From: Cryptomeria japonica
Taxonomy: Eukaryota > Streptophyta > Pinopsida > Cupressales > Cupressaceae
Assembly (NCBI RefSeq): GCF_030272615.1
Contig: NC_081410.1
Coordinates: forward strand, 139,356,849-139,420,848
Length of the DNA stretch: 64,000 nt
Direction of reading: 5' to 3'
The notes under the pieces are model-generated. The model was not told where the DNA came from and searched no databases. It was given only the letters and a program-made list of their open reading frames with translations. A program made the translations under genes and the position numbers. Numbering within the stretch: position 1 is the first letter of the stretch; each line of letters starts with the position of its first letter. Below are positions 29,941 to 42,361 of the stretch, one piece after another.

Positions 29941-32900
29941 CTACTATGCATGCACTAACGAGAATATTTAAACTATTTACCCTTTTACCCTTCTACTTTT
30001 TCACTTAAAACCATCTAGCATTAGTGGGTTAATTTCATAAATTCACTAGCAATTTTAGGGTACTTACTTGACACCTTGAGACTCACTTGTATAATTTGGA
30101 TACTCTACCAATTCGGTCATTTCTTGCTTGCGCATGTATCATGCTCTACTTCACTTGCTTCCTTTAACTTCTTAAAATAATACCATTGCAATTTTTCCAC
30201 TAGGACCTCTATTTGATAAACTAGAACTCATCATGTTAGAATTTAAACTAGGAAGAAGGCCTAAAGGACGAGTTGAATTTCATAAAAACATATATCTAAT
30301 GACTCTCTTCATCTCTTTTGTGCTTCTCAGCCAGAATATAACTTACACCTGGATTTTGACATGTGTTTCCCTTTCACTCTTTGGCATTTCAAAATTCCTA
30401 CTTTTGACTGTTGCTACTTGCTCTACACATTGTCTTTTATGGGCTCTACCTTATTCAAGGTGATCAGGTTTCAAGTTGATTTTCCCTAGCTATCCTAAAC
30501 CTTCATGCAATCATTTTCTACAATCTTCCCACTCTCTGCTACTAAACTATATGGTGCACCTACCTTCACCTTCACGAGATATTGGGCTGTGAGGGATTTT
30601 TTGATTCTTACTGTTTACCACTCCCCTCTAAGAAATTTAATGATCACATCCTATAATTGACTTAGAGCATAACTTAAGACCTACTCTCACTTGCGGGTGA
30701 AGACTTCAATGGGGAAATCATATATTTTAGACAATGTTCATTTTACCTTTTTTCAAAGTAGGTTTTCCTCCGCAATTCTACAATTATCTTCTTAAATCAT
30801 TCTCTATCTTTCAAATCACTCTTCTTAATTAGCAACATTTTAAGTGGGTTCCCATTTTGCGGCACAAATGGAGCATGTTGTATACACATATTGTTGGTTC
30901 CCCAAATGGGGTTTCCACTACAAGAGGGCATAAACCAAGTTGATTCTTTAGATTATCTATGGAGAAGCCAACTCCAACTATCAATATCTTCAAGAGCTTG
31001 GACCATCTATGAGAAGGATTCTATAAATCCTTCTACAAATTGGGCTCTGAAAGACCCAGGAGGGTGATCCCTTGGTGAATCTACAATCTCTATGCCATAC
31101 TCACAAATTACATCAAAACAAAGCAAATAATCTAATATAAAGGCTCAACAAAGAGGGAGAATGCTCAAGAATGGCAAGTTCTTCAGTGATCCTTAACCTA
31201 TTAGAGAATGAGATGGATAAAACATGAAATAATATATAAAAACTGAAATATATTATGATAATCAACATTTTGCAACAAATACAGATGAACAAAGCATAAA
31301 ATTGATTGTAAAAACTAAAAACAAGTTGGGGCCAATGCCTTACTCCATTGGGCGCTTGAGTTCAAAAATCATAAATGAATTATAACATAATTTATTCAAA
31401 TAGAAATACAATTATGATCTATTTCTCTCCATTGTACAATCCTATCATCTTTTGAATGAAATATAATCAAGGATTTCTTTCAATCAGTGCATTGTTATGA
31501 TGTATGTAGTTTTTGTTTATGCTCTCTAATAGTCCTGAAAAATGACAGTGCAAATTTTTTTTGTTTCTTAGTAAAACAACATTGGTCATTATAGATTAAA
31601 TTTTTGCTCTATCATGTGTTTCAGGCTTAGGGATTAGGGTTCCATGCATTTTGGTTAAGTCTAGCTGCTAATCCCCCTAAACCTATTCTAATTTTGTGTT
31701 ACCATTTTTCACTTAAGCTTGAGGGTTGTAGTAACATTGGCGGGGCCTTTTTATTTCTTAGGCATTAATTTGTTCGGAGGTCCCTTATTTTTTCCTAAGT
31801 CTATGTTTTAATTTTCCCTAGGTGAGTCCCCTTTTAACTTTTCATCAAGCGCATGAATTTTCCTAAAGTTCAGCATTAATATTTCTGCCTGTGTCTTTGT
31901 TTAATGATCAAGTTACTAAAAGTTCCTACTATTTGCACCTGTTTTGATGAACAAAAATCTTTTAATCTTGGTCAAGAAGATGCTCGGTCATTAATTGGCT
32001 AAAGAAGGGGGGAACCATGGTTGGGAGATAAATCTCGAATAGATCTAATAGTTCTCACAACCCCGCGGTCAAAGATTCTTGGAGGTTATGGATCATGAAA
32101 TCACGAGATGGTGCCACATGTCCAAGGCGGGCCGAGGTAAGCCACAAGGTCAGGGCCACTGACCAAGGTAAGGTGGAAGGTGAGTTGGAGATGTTGCGCT
32201 ATACCTTTAACAAACCCTCTTGCCGCATGTGATGGTCAATGTCAGATGGACCACTATTATTCATGTGATTTTCCAACAAGGAATTAATCGACAGTGGATA
32301 TTCAAATTTAACTCAAATGCATTTTTGAGCAGTTTCTTCACTTGCGTGAGTAGTAATGGTAGATAAAATGGTGATGCTCTGCTCTAGAATGGTAATAAAA
32401 GCATTTTCAGAGCTATTTCTGACTCATAAAGCAATTCAAAGGTGATCAGAAGGTGATTCCTAAGTAGAAAAAGATTGGTGTGAGTCCTTGCAGTGCAAAA
32501 TTAGGTTTCATCTGGTGTGTACAAAGTTGTAAGGTTCTAAATCCTTTTTTTGTGTTTTTAGAACTGTTGAAAGTGTGAATTGTATGAAATTAAAGTGAAA
32601 AGGTTGTGAATTGCTCTAGGGTTTTTGAATTTTGGTAAAAAGGGGCAAGAATTTGCACATGCTATGTTGAATTTCATAGTCTCATGTTAAGCTCTAGTTT
32701 CTATTGTCCTTCTATGGGTAATTGTAAGAAGCCCTAGTCAAATAGGATGGCTCCCCTGTGAAACCACTCACAATAAACACAGTATCTAAAGAGAAATTTG
32801 TTTGATGATTTTATTGATCAATTGAAGCCCTCAACAAATGATTAATATTAGGGGTAGAGACTTCTACAAGGAAAAACCCTAGGAGAAGGGTTAAATAACA

Positions 32901-32977
32901 AGGCATATAACATCACAGATGCTAGGGTTCCAATGACCAGTGCAAAATTGTTTAAGTTATGGTATGGATAGAGAAAT
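29941..32977. other. Intergenic sequence, no gene recognised
   Basis: AT-rich, with no frame holding recognisable protein. A short plus-strand frame at 30233-30463 looks like chance hydrophobic translation. A GC-richer stretch at about 31980-32230 (ggcgggccgagg, ccccgcggtc) stands out in base composition but matches nothing I know. It could hold the 5' parts (LTR, leader) of the elements that own the ORFs at 29047-29940 or 32978-35403. Confidence 0.4.
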
Positions 32978-35403
32978 TTGCAATCCCTATTTTCAATTTC
33001 TTGGAAATATGAATTAGGCGGGTTAGTGATGCCCAATGTATTCATGGATGTTGACCTCCTCAAAGTTGTTGTAGACAAATATGACCCTGTTTCTAGACTT
33101 ATAAGGGGAAATGAGGGAGAAATTTTGTTGACAATCAGGAGGGAGGAATTTCAAGATATTTTTTATTTGTATGAACCTTCTGCTACCTTGGTTCAGACAG
33201 ATTTGAATGAACTAAAGGAAGAGTATTATAGATTAAAGGGTTTTATTAGAGTTAGCCTCCTTCTAGCTCATTTGACAAAATCAAGAGATACATCCTATCA
33301 TATTAACCCTTTTTTAGAAGATCCTTTTCCTATTGGTGCTTTCGCCAAATATTTTCAAGCCACCTTCTTTTCTCTATGCCAGATTTTAGGGTTCAACCCT
33401 ATTACAGTCATGCCACCTGATTTTATGTATATGGCTATACAAATTTAACATCCATATTTTATAGTGGTTTTTGACTTTGCCCCGTACCTTGAAGAGAAGA
33501 TTCATGAGGGGTTGAAAGATATTAAGAATGGTGTATTTAGCACTCATTTCTATTGGTATTCATTGTTAATGCAAACTATTTTGAGGGTACCATGAATCTC
33601 AAGAGGATAGTTGATAATATTGAGGCATATGTACAACTTTGGAGTATGGACATGTCTTGGGACATGCATGAAGCAAGTTTGTCTAGTTTGATAATAGTTT
33701 TTCTTCTAGACTAAGGCAAAGATTAACAGTGAGTCCAGCAAGGGTTTTCACACAGCTCCATGATTTTGTAAGACCAAAGGAAAGGATACCACTTTTGAAA
33801 ATTGTGCACAACTCGAGGGACATTATCCCTTATCTGGTTAGTATAGTTATCAGAGTTTATGGTTTCCCTAGCCAGCCACATGTATTACCTTTAAATGTTT
33901 CTTTGAGATTAGGTTTTGTTGAAGAACTATAGAAAAGAGGTTGTATACATGATAAAGAGTTGGAGGGTAGAGGCAAAGGGACTATTTTCCCTGATTATAC
34001 TGTCATCCCACACTTTGTGATTATAAAAGCGGGATATGTGCAATTTGACAAGATTTTTGCACCATATCATTTAGGGGTTAGCACAATCAGACATAGTGAC
34101 CCAGAGGGGTTTTACAATGTTTTTCAGGGAAAGAATAAAAGGAATCCCATTTTCCCATGAGCACAATTTCTCTGAGGATATAATAAGAAATAAATTTGAT
34201 TTCATGACTCAGGATTGGAGGAAGGAGAAATGGATAGCTTTTAGGAAGCTATGGGCTATAGTACAGAAAATGGATCCCAATTATGATCCAGTAAAGAACT
34301 TCACTCCATTTAGTGCTAAAGTAGATTTTGTCATGAATAATTTTGATGAGATAATTCTTGCATTAAAGGAAAAGAGAACTAGAATTGAGGAAGTTCATGG
34401 CTATCAAGTTGAGAGAAGAAATGTGCAACAACCTACACCCATCACACCAGAAGAAGCAACCATGATTCATTAGATGAGAATGAAACAACTAGGTTCACCT
34501 CCTCCTCCACCTCACAGAATAGATGGGCTAGTAGAAGGTAGAGCTAGTTATTTGCCTCCTCCAAAGGGTGGTGTTGTAATAAAAAGGGTAAGAGAAGAGA
34601 AAAGTAGTGAAGAGGAGAGTAGCAGTGATAGTGGAAGGTTGGTAAGAAGAAAAGGAAAGAAAATAATGAAGATAGAACCACCCCCAAAAACATAAGTACA
34701 CACTTTTAAAGGGTTCAAGATCACTGATCTTGAAGAATCAGACAAAAGTCCTTCACCACCTCATATGCCTCTTTCACCTCCAAGGCAGGTTGAAGAACAA
34801 AGAGAGGAGGAGCACATGGAAGAACAACAAGAGGAAGATACTATTGTAGTGACAAATGCAAAGATGCAGATTGACATTCCTCTTGTGTCACCCACTTTAG
34901 AATTGGACCTCACTCCTTTGGATATTTAGGGTAGATAATTTAGAGATACTAGGAAGGAGGCATGTTATAGATTTATTGAAGATGAATCCTTTGTAAGAAG
35001 TCTGACCTTCTTTAAATTTGTATGGAAAATGAAGATAGAAGAATACAAGAGGAGAAACATTGAGAGAAAGGCCCAAAGGCCAGAGAAATATGATCAGGAA
35101 AATCAGGAGGAGCTCAAAAATGAAATGATGGAATAATTTAAAGGAATTACTATAGATGAAGGCATGATGATTATAAATTAGGTCGGAGTCTTAATTTTGT
35201 CAGAGTGGGATATAGCTAATATAGTGGCTTTTGATGCAATTAGAAAATCAAAAGATCAACAATTCAGTTCAAAGGAAGAAGCAAGGTTGGCACTGAAAGG
35301 GTTAGATTTTGTAGATGATTATGCAACCTTCACAATATGAGCACTAGAATTGGGGTCTAAGAGGCTTAATATCAGTGATATAAATCTAAACTTAAGGGGA
35401 AGT
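32978..35403 (+). pseudogene. Broken plus-strand ORF of unknown family, ending at the B2 LTR
   Basis: Roughly 800 codons spread over three frames: 32978-33448 (LGGLVMPNVFMDVDLLKV, LLLAHLTKSRDTSYHINPFL), 33479-33580 (VFDFAPYLEEKIHEGLKDI), 33729-34160, then one frame from 34096 to the LTR with stops at 34471, 34693, 34927 and later. The N-terminal half looks globular. The part after 34490 is Pro- and Glu-rich (SPPPPPHRIDG, EEKSSEEESSSDSG) with a basic run, then helical (KMKIEEYKRRNIERKAQR). The order globular, low-complexity, helical resembles ORF2 of family A, but I see no sequence match. It ends cttaaggggaagt against the B2 LTR, which looks like a polypurine tract. Confidence 0.55.
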
Positions 35404-36590
35404 TGTTGGTCACTTGGAGGAATTGATTATGTGATGCATTGATTTTTTTTCATTGACGGCAACACTACTTGTTTAGGTTGCTTTATTGGTATCCTTTTGG
35501 TCCCAGTAGGTTGTTTGGTTTCTAGTTGGATTAGATCTGATATGATCCAGTATGCTTCGATATATCTGGATTATGGAATTGGCTTATTTATGCTAATCAA
35601 ATTCATATTCAGTCAGTTGGTCTTGTTCTGGTGATCGGATTCTATCTGGTATGCTAGTAAGCTTGGTTTGTTGTTCCGGTGAGGGTTTCACCGACAAAGC
35701 TTTCTTGAAGATCTTTGATGTTATGCATAAGTGGTGTTGCTATAGCTTCTAGTGGAGATTTAGGATGCTGATGGTGATCATGTTCGAGACTTGGTTGATT
35801 AGGATCATTTCTTTAGCGTGTGTGGACTGAAATTGTGTCTCGGTTTATCTAGGCTATGGACCAGCTTAATGTAATGTGTGGATTGGACTTCTCGATACAT
35901 TTCTAGGATGTCTTATGGGTTGTATATTATTTGTTTGGTTTCAGGCCGACACATTTTGTAATTATGTAGTTGTTTTATTGTCTAGTGTCTGATCTTATTG
36001 TTTGCGGTTGAGGGTTTGTATATATATAATGTAAGATCTCATTTTAGATCATATGGGTTTTGGTATATGAGTGAATAATGTAATAATCATTTAGGCAGAG
36101 GTTTTGGTCAATCATTGGTGGTCAAGTTGGGTTTATGTAAGAGGATTTAGTCCTTTGGTATTGAGCTTAATCAGAACTATACTCAGGCATAAGAGATGAT
36201 ATCTTTGTAGTTCATTCTTTCTTTCGGATTGCAGTCTAGATTTCTATGTAGTCAGTGAGACTCTTTTTGTGATGAGAAGTGTGCTCTAGGCTATTGTCCT
36301 TTCTGCAAGTGTAGGCCCCTCAATTGCAATTCACATACTACATAAGTATTATTTGACTATGGGTAGGCTTCCTACCGTGGTTTTTCCCTTTACCGAGTTT
36401 TCCACATACAAATCTTGGTGTCATGTGGATGGTATTTATTCTTTGATTGTTGTTTATGCTTAATTGGTTTATCTACTATTGCAGTAATTGTTTTATGCAT
36501 TCTGGTATTGATCTTTTGGGTTCCAGTAATCTGAGACAAATGATTCACCCCCCCTCATAGTTGTCTTCCAGTTATTTAAACTTTCTAATA
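35404..36590 (+). repeat. 5' LTR of B2
   Basis: Starts tgttggtcacttgg; ends ctttctaata, where the other families have ctaaca (C to T). TATA-like gtatatatataatg near 36017. The five bases to its left are gaagt. Confidence 0.85.
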
Positions 36591-36606
36591 ATTAGTATTA
36601 GAGCTC
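36591..36606 (+). other. Primer binding site of B2 (decayed)
   Basis: attagtattagagctc; relative to attggtatcagagctt it carries G-to-A and C-to-T changes. Confidence 0.7.
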
Positions 36607-36647
36607 TGGGCCTCTCTGCAAAAGCTTAACTGCTTAAGGAAAATCCT

Positions 36648-37947
36648 ATGGTGACTTAAAGTTCAAGTTCATTTGGTTCATTTGCTGCTATCTTTCAGAG
36701 AGAAATCCCTATGCTTGATGGAACAAATTACAGAGTGGGGAGGATTCAGATGGAGACTCATCTGAGATGTCTCAACAAGGAAAATTGGGAAATCACATAG
36801 AATGGTTACACCTTATAATCCGCCATCTGGAAATCCTCCTCCAAAAAAACTAGATAAGGAGCATGGGAATTATTGTAGAGCAAGAGAATCCCTCTTGTGT
36901 GCACTTTCTGATCAACAAATTATGGGATTAACCAAGAAATCAATAACAAAGGCTATATGGGACAAGTTGGAGAGTCTTAATCAAGGTGACCCTACTGCTA
37001 AAATTGATAAAATTGATGGTTACTGGGTGAGATATGAAAACTTGAAGATGGAAGAAGATGAAATAATTACTACATTCATGGAAAGGGTAAATGAGATTGT
37101 TATGAGAATTCAATGTTGTGGTGGATCTCTGAGTGAAGATGAAATTGTTTCTAAAGTTCTGAGAGCTTTACCACTGGCTTACAAGATGAAGGCTATTGCA
37201 ATTAATGAGTTGAGAACAATGGCTAATACTTTTGTCAATAGAAATACCTTGGTTGGGAAATTATATGTTTTTGAGCTTGAAGAATTTGGACCTTCTAGAG
37301 CTGTGAAGTCTAAACTTTCTTTTCATGCATCTGCATCATCAACCGATAAGCAAAATTGGAAATCTTTATATGTAAAGGAATTGGATGATGTGAAGAGAGA
37401 AGATGAATAATCTGAGCAACTTGAAGTCCTATTTGCTAAAAGAGTACCTAAAGAACTCGTAGGAAGTAAGTATGAAGGAAAAGAACCTTTTAAATGTTTT
37501 GCATGTAATAAGATAGGTCATTTTGCTTCTAGATGTCCTGAAAGGAATTCAAGATTTGAGGAGAAAGCTAGAAGATCTTTTAAGCCTAACCTTGGATATC
37601 AAAACAAGTATAAGTACAGGAAAAACATAGATAAATCATGCTACATAGTGGATGAGGAAGGTGTGACTGATTTTGATGATGAACTGGCACCTAACTTTGC
37701 TAGTGGTTCAGGCAATGTGAAGGAATGGATGTTGTTTGCTATCAAGGAAGATGTTTTAGCACTGGATGAGAGTGTATCGGAACAGAAGGCACTTGTTGCT
37801 AAAATTGAAGATAACAATGAATGGGTAATTGATAGTGGATGTTCACATCATATGACTAGAGATAAAAAGGAGTTTTTGTCTTTGCAAGAATTTGATGGCG
37901 GTCTAGTTATGTTTGGAGATGACAAAACATGTATGATCAAAGGATAA
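36648..37947 (+). pseudogene. gag: B2 gag and protease start (broken)
   Basis: ATG at 36648 is followed by a stop after three codons. The main open stretch is 36802-37410 (AIWDKLESLNQGDPTAKI, SEDEIVSKVLRALP, ELEEFGPSRAVKSK), the Copia gag region. The zinc knuckle CFACNKIGHFASRC is intact near 37498. The protease region 37648-37947 contains WVIDSGCSHHMTRDKK near 37820 with the D-S-G site. Stops at 37408 and 37945 interrupt it. Confidence 0.8.
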
Positions 37948-39290
37948 TGAACTTTATATTTGGATGGTAAGCACAATACTGATAATGTTTATTATGTTCA
38001 AGGTTTAAAGCATAATTTTTTGAGTGTAGGACAATTGGTGGATAAGGGATTTCAATTATAGTTCAAGGATGGAAAATGCAAAATTATTAACAGATCTAGA
38101 TTGGATATTGTAACCAGTACATAGACAAAAGGTAATATATTTCATTTGAATTTTGGTGAGAAGACATGTTTGATTGCACAAATTGATGAGAGTTGGTTAT
38201 GGAATAAAAGGTTGTGTCATGTGAATTTTGATTGCACTGTGAATATCAGTTCAACTAAGGTAGATAGATATATACCTAAGATTGTAAAGCCCTATAATCC
38301 GATATGTAGGTAATGTCAAATGGGAAAATAGATTAGAACCTCTTTTAAGAGTGTACAAGATAAATCTAATGATGTTCTTGATCTTATTCATAGTGATTTA
38401 TGTGGCCCTGCTAGAGTTAAAAATTTCCAAGGTGATAGATATTTTATGCTAATCATTGATGATTATTCTAGAATGATGTGGGTTACTTTTTTAAGGGAGA
38501 AATCTAAGGCTTTTGAAAAGTTTAAATATATAAAACTAAAGCTGAGACTAAGACAGGAGTGAAGATTAAATGTTTAAGGTCAGATCATGGTGGAGAATTC
38601 ACATCCGGTGAGTTTAATAACTTTTGTGAGAGACATGGTATAAGGAGACAATTTTTTGCTCCCCAGACACCTCAGTATAATGGAGTTATGAAAAGGAAGA
38701 ACATAACTATCTTGGATGTTGCTAGAACAATGATGATGGAATCTAATCTACCTCATATCTACTGGAGAGAAGTAGTGAGAAAAATAGTCTATAAATTCAA
38801 TAGAGTACATATCAAAGGAGAAATCGGTAAGATACCTTATGAATTATGGTTTGGCAATACACCTACAGTGAAGTATTTTAGAATATTTGGTAGTAAATGT
38901 TATATCAGAAGAGATTATATCATTGGAAAATTTGATCCTAGATGTGATGAAGGAATACTTCTTGGTTATTCTAATGAAAGAAAAGCTATAGATGTTATAA
39001 CAAGAGATTGCGGAGAATTGTGGAAAGCACTAATGTCAAAGTGGATGAGCTGAATAGAAGTCAAATCAGATTTTATGAGCAAAAAATGGTAGTGGAAATG
39101 ATTATATATGAACTGGTAGCACATTTATTAGAACAAAAAGTTGAACCAATTACTCTGGCAATATCAGAAAATTCAACAGTAATTGAAGAACAGGAAAGAG
39201 GAATAGAGAATCAGAAGACTCCACGGTATGTCAGGCTCAATCATTTAGAAGATTAGATCATTGGGGATAAGAACAATAGAGTGATGACAA
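37948..39290 (+). pseudogene. pol: B2 integrase (broken; catalytic Glu changed to Lys)
   Basis: Zinc-binding region near 38200-38340, then IDDYSRMMWVTFL near 38457 (first Asp), CLRSDHGGEFTSGEF near 38571 (second Asp), and NGVMKRKN near 38682 where other copies have NGVVERKN. The DDE glutamate is therefore Lys (GAA to AAA). The open frame 38559-39053 continues YELWFGNTPTVKYFRIFGSKCY and EGILLGYSNERKA. A frameshift follows. The region to 39290 is the linker before RT. Confidence 0.8.
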
Positions 39291-40600
39291 GAAGGAGATT
39301 GGAATATAATGAGGTATGTTTAATTTCTCAAGTTGAACATGTATCATTAATTGAAGCATGCGAAGATTAATGTTGGATGAAAGCTATGGAAGAAGAATTA
39401 GATCAAACTGAGAAGAATAACACATGGAATTTAGTTCCTCGGCCTAAAAATAAGAATGTTATTGGAACTAAATGAGTTTTTTAGGAATAAATTGAATGAA
39501 TATGGACAAGTTGTAAGGAATAAAGATAGATTGGTTTGTAAAGGATATTCTCAGATGGAAGGAATTGATGGTGGTGAAACTTTTGTACCGGTAGCTAGGA
39601 TTGAAGTTGTAAGACTATTTCTTGCCTATGTTGCTCATAAGAACTACAAGGTTTATCAGATGGATGTTAAGTGTGCATTTTTTAATGGAGATCTTGATGA
39701 GGAAGTTTATATTGAGTAACCTAATGGTTTTTCACTTTTAGATGATAAAAACATGGTTTGTAGGTGAAGGAATTGATGGTGGTGAAACTTTTGTACCGGT
39801 AGCTAGGATTGAAGTTGTAAGACTATTTCTTGCCTATGTTGCTCATAAGAACTACAAGGTTTATCAGATGGATGTTAAGTGTGCATTTTTTAATGGAGAT
39901 CTTGATGAGGAAGTTTATATTGAGTAACCTAATGGTTTTTCACTTTTAGATGATAAAAACATGGTTTGTAGGTTAAGGAAAGCTTTATATGGATTGAAAC
40001 AGGCACCTAGAGCTTGGTATGCAAGGTTAGATACAAATCTTTTGAAGCTTGGTTTCACTAAAGGTAATGCTGACAGTAATCTATATTATAAAGTCACTGA
40101 TGATGATATACTGATTATTGAGGTCTTTGTTGATGACATCATTTTTGGAGGTGAAGATAAGTTGTGTATGGAATTTTTTACAAGTATGGAGAAAGAATTT
40201 GAAATTTCTATGATTGGGGAAACAAAAATTTTCTAAGGTTTGCAGATTACTTAGACTGATAAAGGTATTTTAATCAATCAAACTAAGTATGCTAGGGAAT
40301 TGTTGAAGAAATTTGGTATGGAAGACTCTAAACTGGTAAGTACTCTTATGGTTATCAGTGAGAAATTGTCAAGGAAAGATGTATCTGCATTGGTAAATCC
40401 TAGAAGATACAAGTCTATGATTGGAGGTTTGCTATATTTGACTCAAAATAGGCTTGACATAATGAATGTTGTATTTATTGCATCAAGATATCAAATTGAT
40501 CCTAGAGAGAATCATGAGAGTGTGGTGAAAAAAAAATTTAGATACTTACAAGGTACTTCTGAATATGGTTTGTGGTACCCTAAGGATGATGACTTTACTT
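39291..40600 (+). pseudogene. pol: B2 reverse transcriptase and RNase H start (broken by D)
   Basis: RT blocks: [14 protein letters not shown] near 39432, [19 protein letters not shown] near 39532, [19 protein letters not shown] near 39655 and again near 39863 because of a 208-bp duplication, LYGLKQAPRAWYARLD near 39985, FVDDIIFGGEDK near 40127 (catalytic Asp pair intact), and LLKKFGMEDSKLVST near 40301. It ends in YGLWYPKDDDFTL at 40600, where Gypsy element D is inserted. Confidence 0.8.
39558..39973 (+). repeat. 208-bp tandem duplication inside B2 RT
   Basis: Bases 39558-39765 and 39766-39973 appear identical by eye, although the element around them is heavily mutated. Both carry the stop in IE(stop)PNGF. 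A recent duplication or an assembly artefact. Confidence 0.85.
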
Positions 40601-41627
40601 TGTGTTTGTGAAAAGTGAACCTGTATCTGTATCTGGAATACACAACACTTCAATTAAGTCATTAGATGCATGGTTAGTAAATCAATAATCAATGAATAAT
40701 AAACCATTACAAAGTGACCCATTGCATTCTAGTAGATGCGAGTTTAGATTGCTCTCAGATTGTTAAGCTATCCAATGACTAGACAACACCTAAATGAAGG
40801 ATTTTAAATCTATATGAGAATGAATATGAGCTAAATGGATGCAAAATTTAAGCTAGATAGGAAAAATTAATCTAACATGATTTAAGTAATATATGAATAT
40901 TTAAGCTAAATGATTTAATGAATATGAAATAACTAATATGCAATATCTCAATGCAAATTCACAATGAACCTAGAGCAAAAACAACATAATAACAATATAT
41001 TCTCCAGGATTTTTGAATGAGAGATGAGAGCCTGAATTTATAGAAAATTCAGTAAGAAATCAAAGGATGAGATCAAATGATGATGAGTGGTCAAGATTTT
41101 CCAAGAGGAAGCACAATCCAGGTGAATTGATGTGATTGGATGCTTTTCTCAGTTTTAAAGGAAATTGAACTAAAATTAAGATAAAATCAGAAAAAAACTG
41201 ATTTATTCTCTATTTCATTCAATTTTAATATTTAATTGTTTTAATTGCTTTCTTTGAGATTATTTATCAATTTTTAATTTGTTTTTCAAAATTATCTCCA
41301 ATTGATTCCTTTTCACAATTTTTAATTCTTTTTTGTCAATTAATTCCTTTTTTGATGATTTAATAGAAAATTAATTTATTTAATTTAAAAAGCTAGGATA
41401 TTTAATTTAAATAAAGAAGATAATTGTTTAAAATGACTTACTTGGAATGATCAATTAATTAAATAAATATTTAATTAATATTAGTTGATTAATTTGTCAT
41501 GTGACATTTGATGATTAAAGAATTAATTGTGTGCTCAAGATTTATTTAATTTCCTTTGGTTAAGACCTTGGTGACGTTGTCGAGATTAGGGGCTCATGGT
41601 TTAGATGACCATTTTTAGGGTATTACA
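40601..41627 (-). repeat. 3' LTR of D
   Basis: Minus strand starts tgtaataccctaaaaatgg and ends ttcacaaacaca. TATA-like ctataaattc on the minus strand at about 41034-41043. It contains a perfect AT inverted repeat at 41454-41479. About 60 bp longer than the 5' LTR, mainly from an indel near 41065-41130. Confidence 0.9.
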
Positions 41628-42361
41628 TTTTCCCCTCTTTGAATTAATGTGCAAGCAACACGTTGGTTCAAAGAATAGTTGATGTCTAGGAGATACCAGT
41701 TCTAAACTTGATTGATCATGAACCAGATGAAAAGCGAGGTGTTTAGCTTGATTTGAAGTGATGAAGCTGAACAAAGTTAATTAAAGCGTCACCGATCCCA
41801 AACTTGATTGAACTAGGAACGGTAGAGAGCAAAGATACCGAACTTGAACTTGATTGATCAAGAAGCAGATCTTACTGATCTAGAACTTGATTGAACTAGA
41901 CACAGTGAGCGATTGATCAAGATCCGATGAGCAAAGATAATTTGTCCACCTTGATTCAATGCGATGAAACTGAACACCTTCTTAGATTGAGCACATGATC
42001 AAATAAAGTCTTTAAACCCTTGATTGAGTTTAAACGAATAATCAGCTTGATGAAAAGTGATGAAACTAATTAACGTTAAGAGATTGATTCAGACAAAGGC
42101 AATATCAGCTTGATATGAAGCAATAAAATTGATATGCTCCTAGCAATTGATTTGATGAAGCTTAGCTTCTTGAAGATTTGAAAATTCTCTTGACATTTGA
42201 AGATGTGAGGTCATAAGGTCATGAGTATTCCCCCTCTGGAGCAAAATCAAAAGTAACGAGGATTGCACAATGATTGTAGGAAAAAATTTTTTGTAGCGAT
42301 GATAAGTTATTTGAGTACAAAAGTGATTCAGAGGAATATTTGAAAATTTAAGTGTGATGAG
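41628..42361 (-). other. 3' non-coding end of D with polypurine tract
   Basis: Minus-strand aaagaggggaaaa at 41628-41640 directly precedes the 3' LTR: the plus-strand primer. The rest has repeated gaacttgattga/cttgattgaac phrases near 41700-41900 and no ORF. Confidence 0.65.

Noticed and set aside
30233-30463. Possible small membrane protein gene
   Set aside because: Hydrophobic translation of T-rich sequence without homology, introns or a good start context.
33729-34473. Host gene with introns (frames at 33729, 33960 and 34096)
   Set aside because: Frame changes lack gt...ag boundaries I could place, and the ORF abuts an LTR; a decayed element ORF is more likely.
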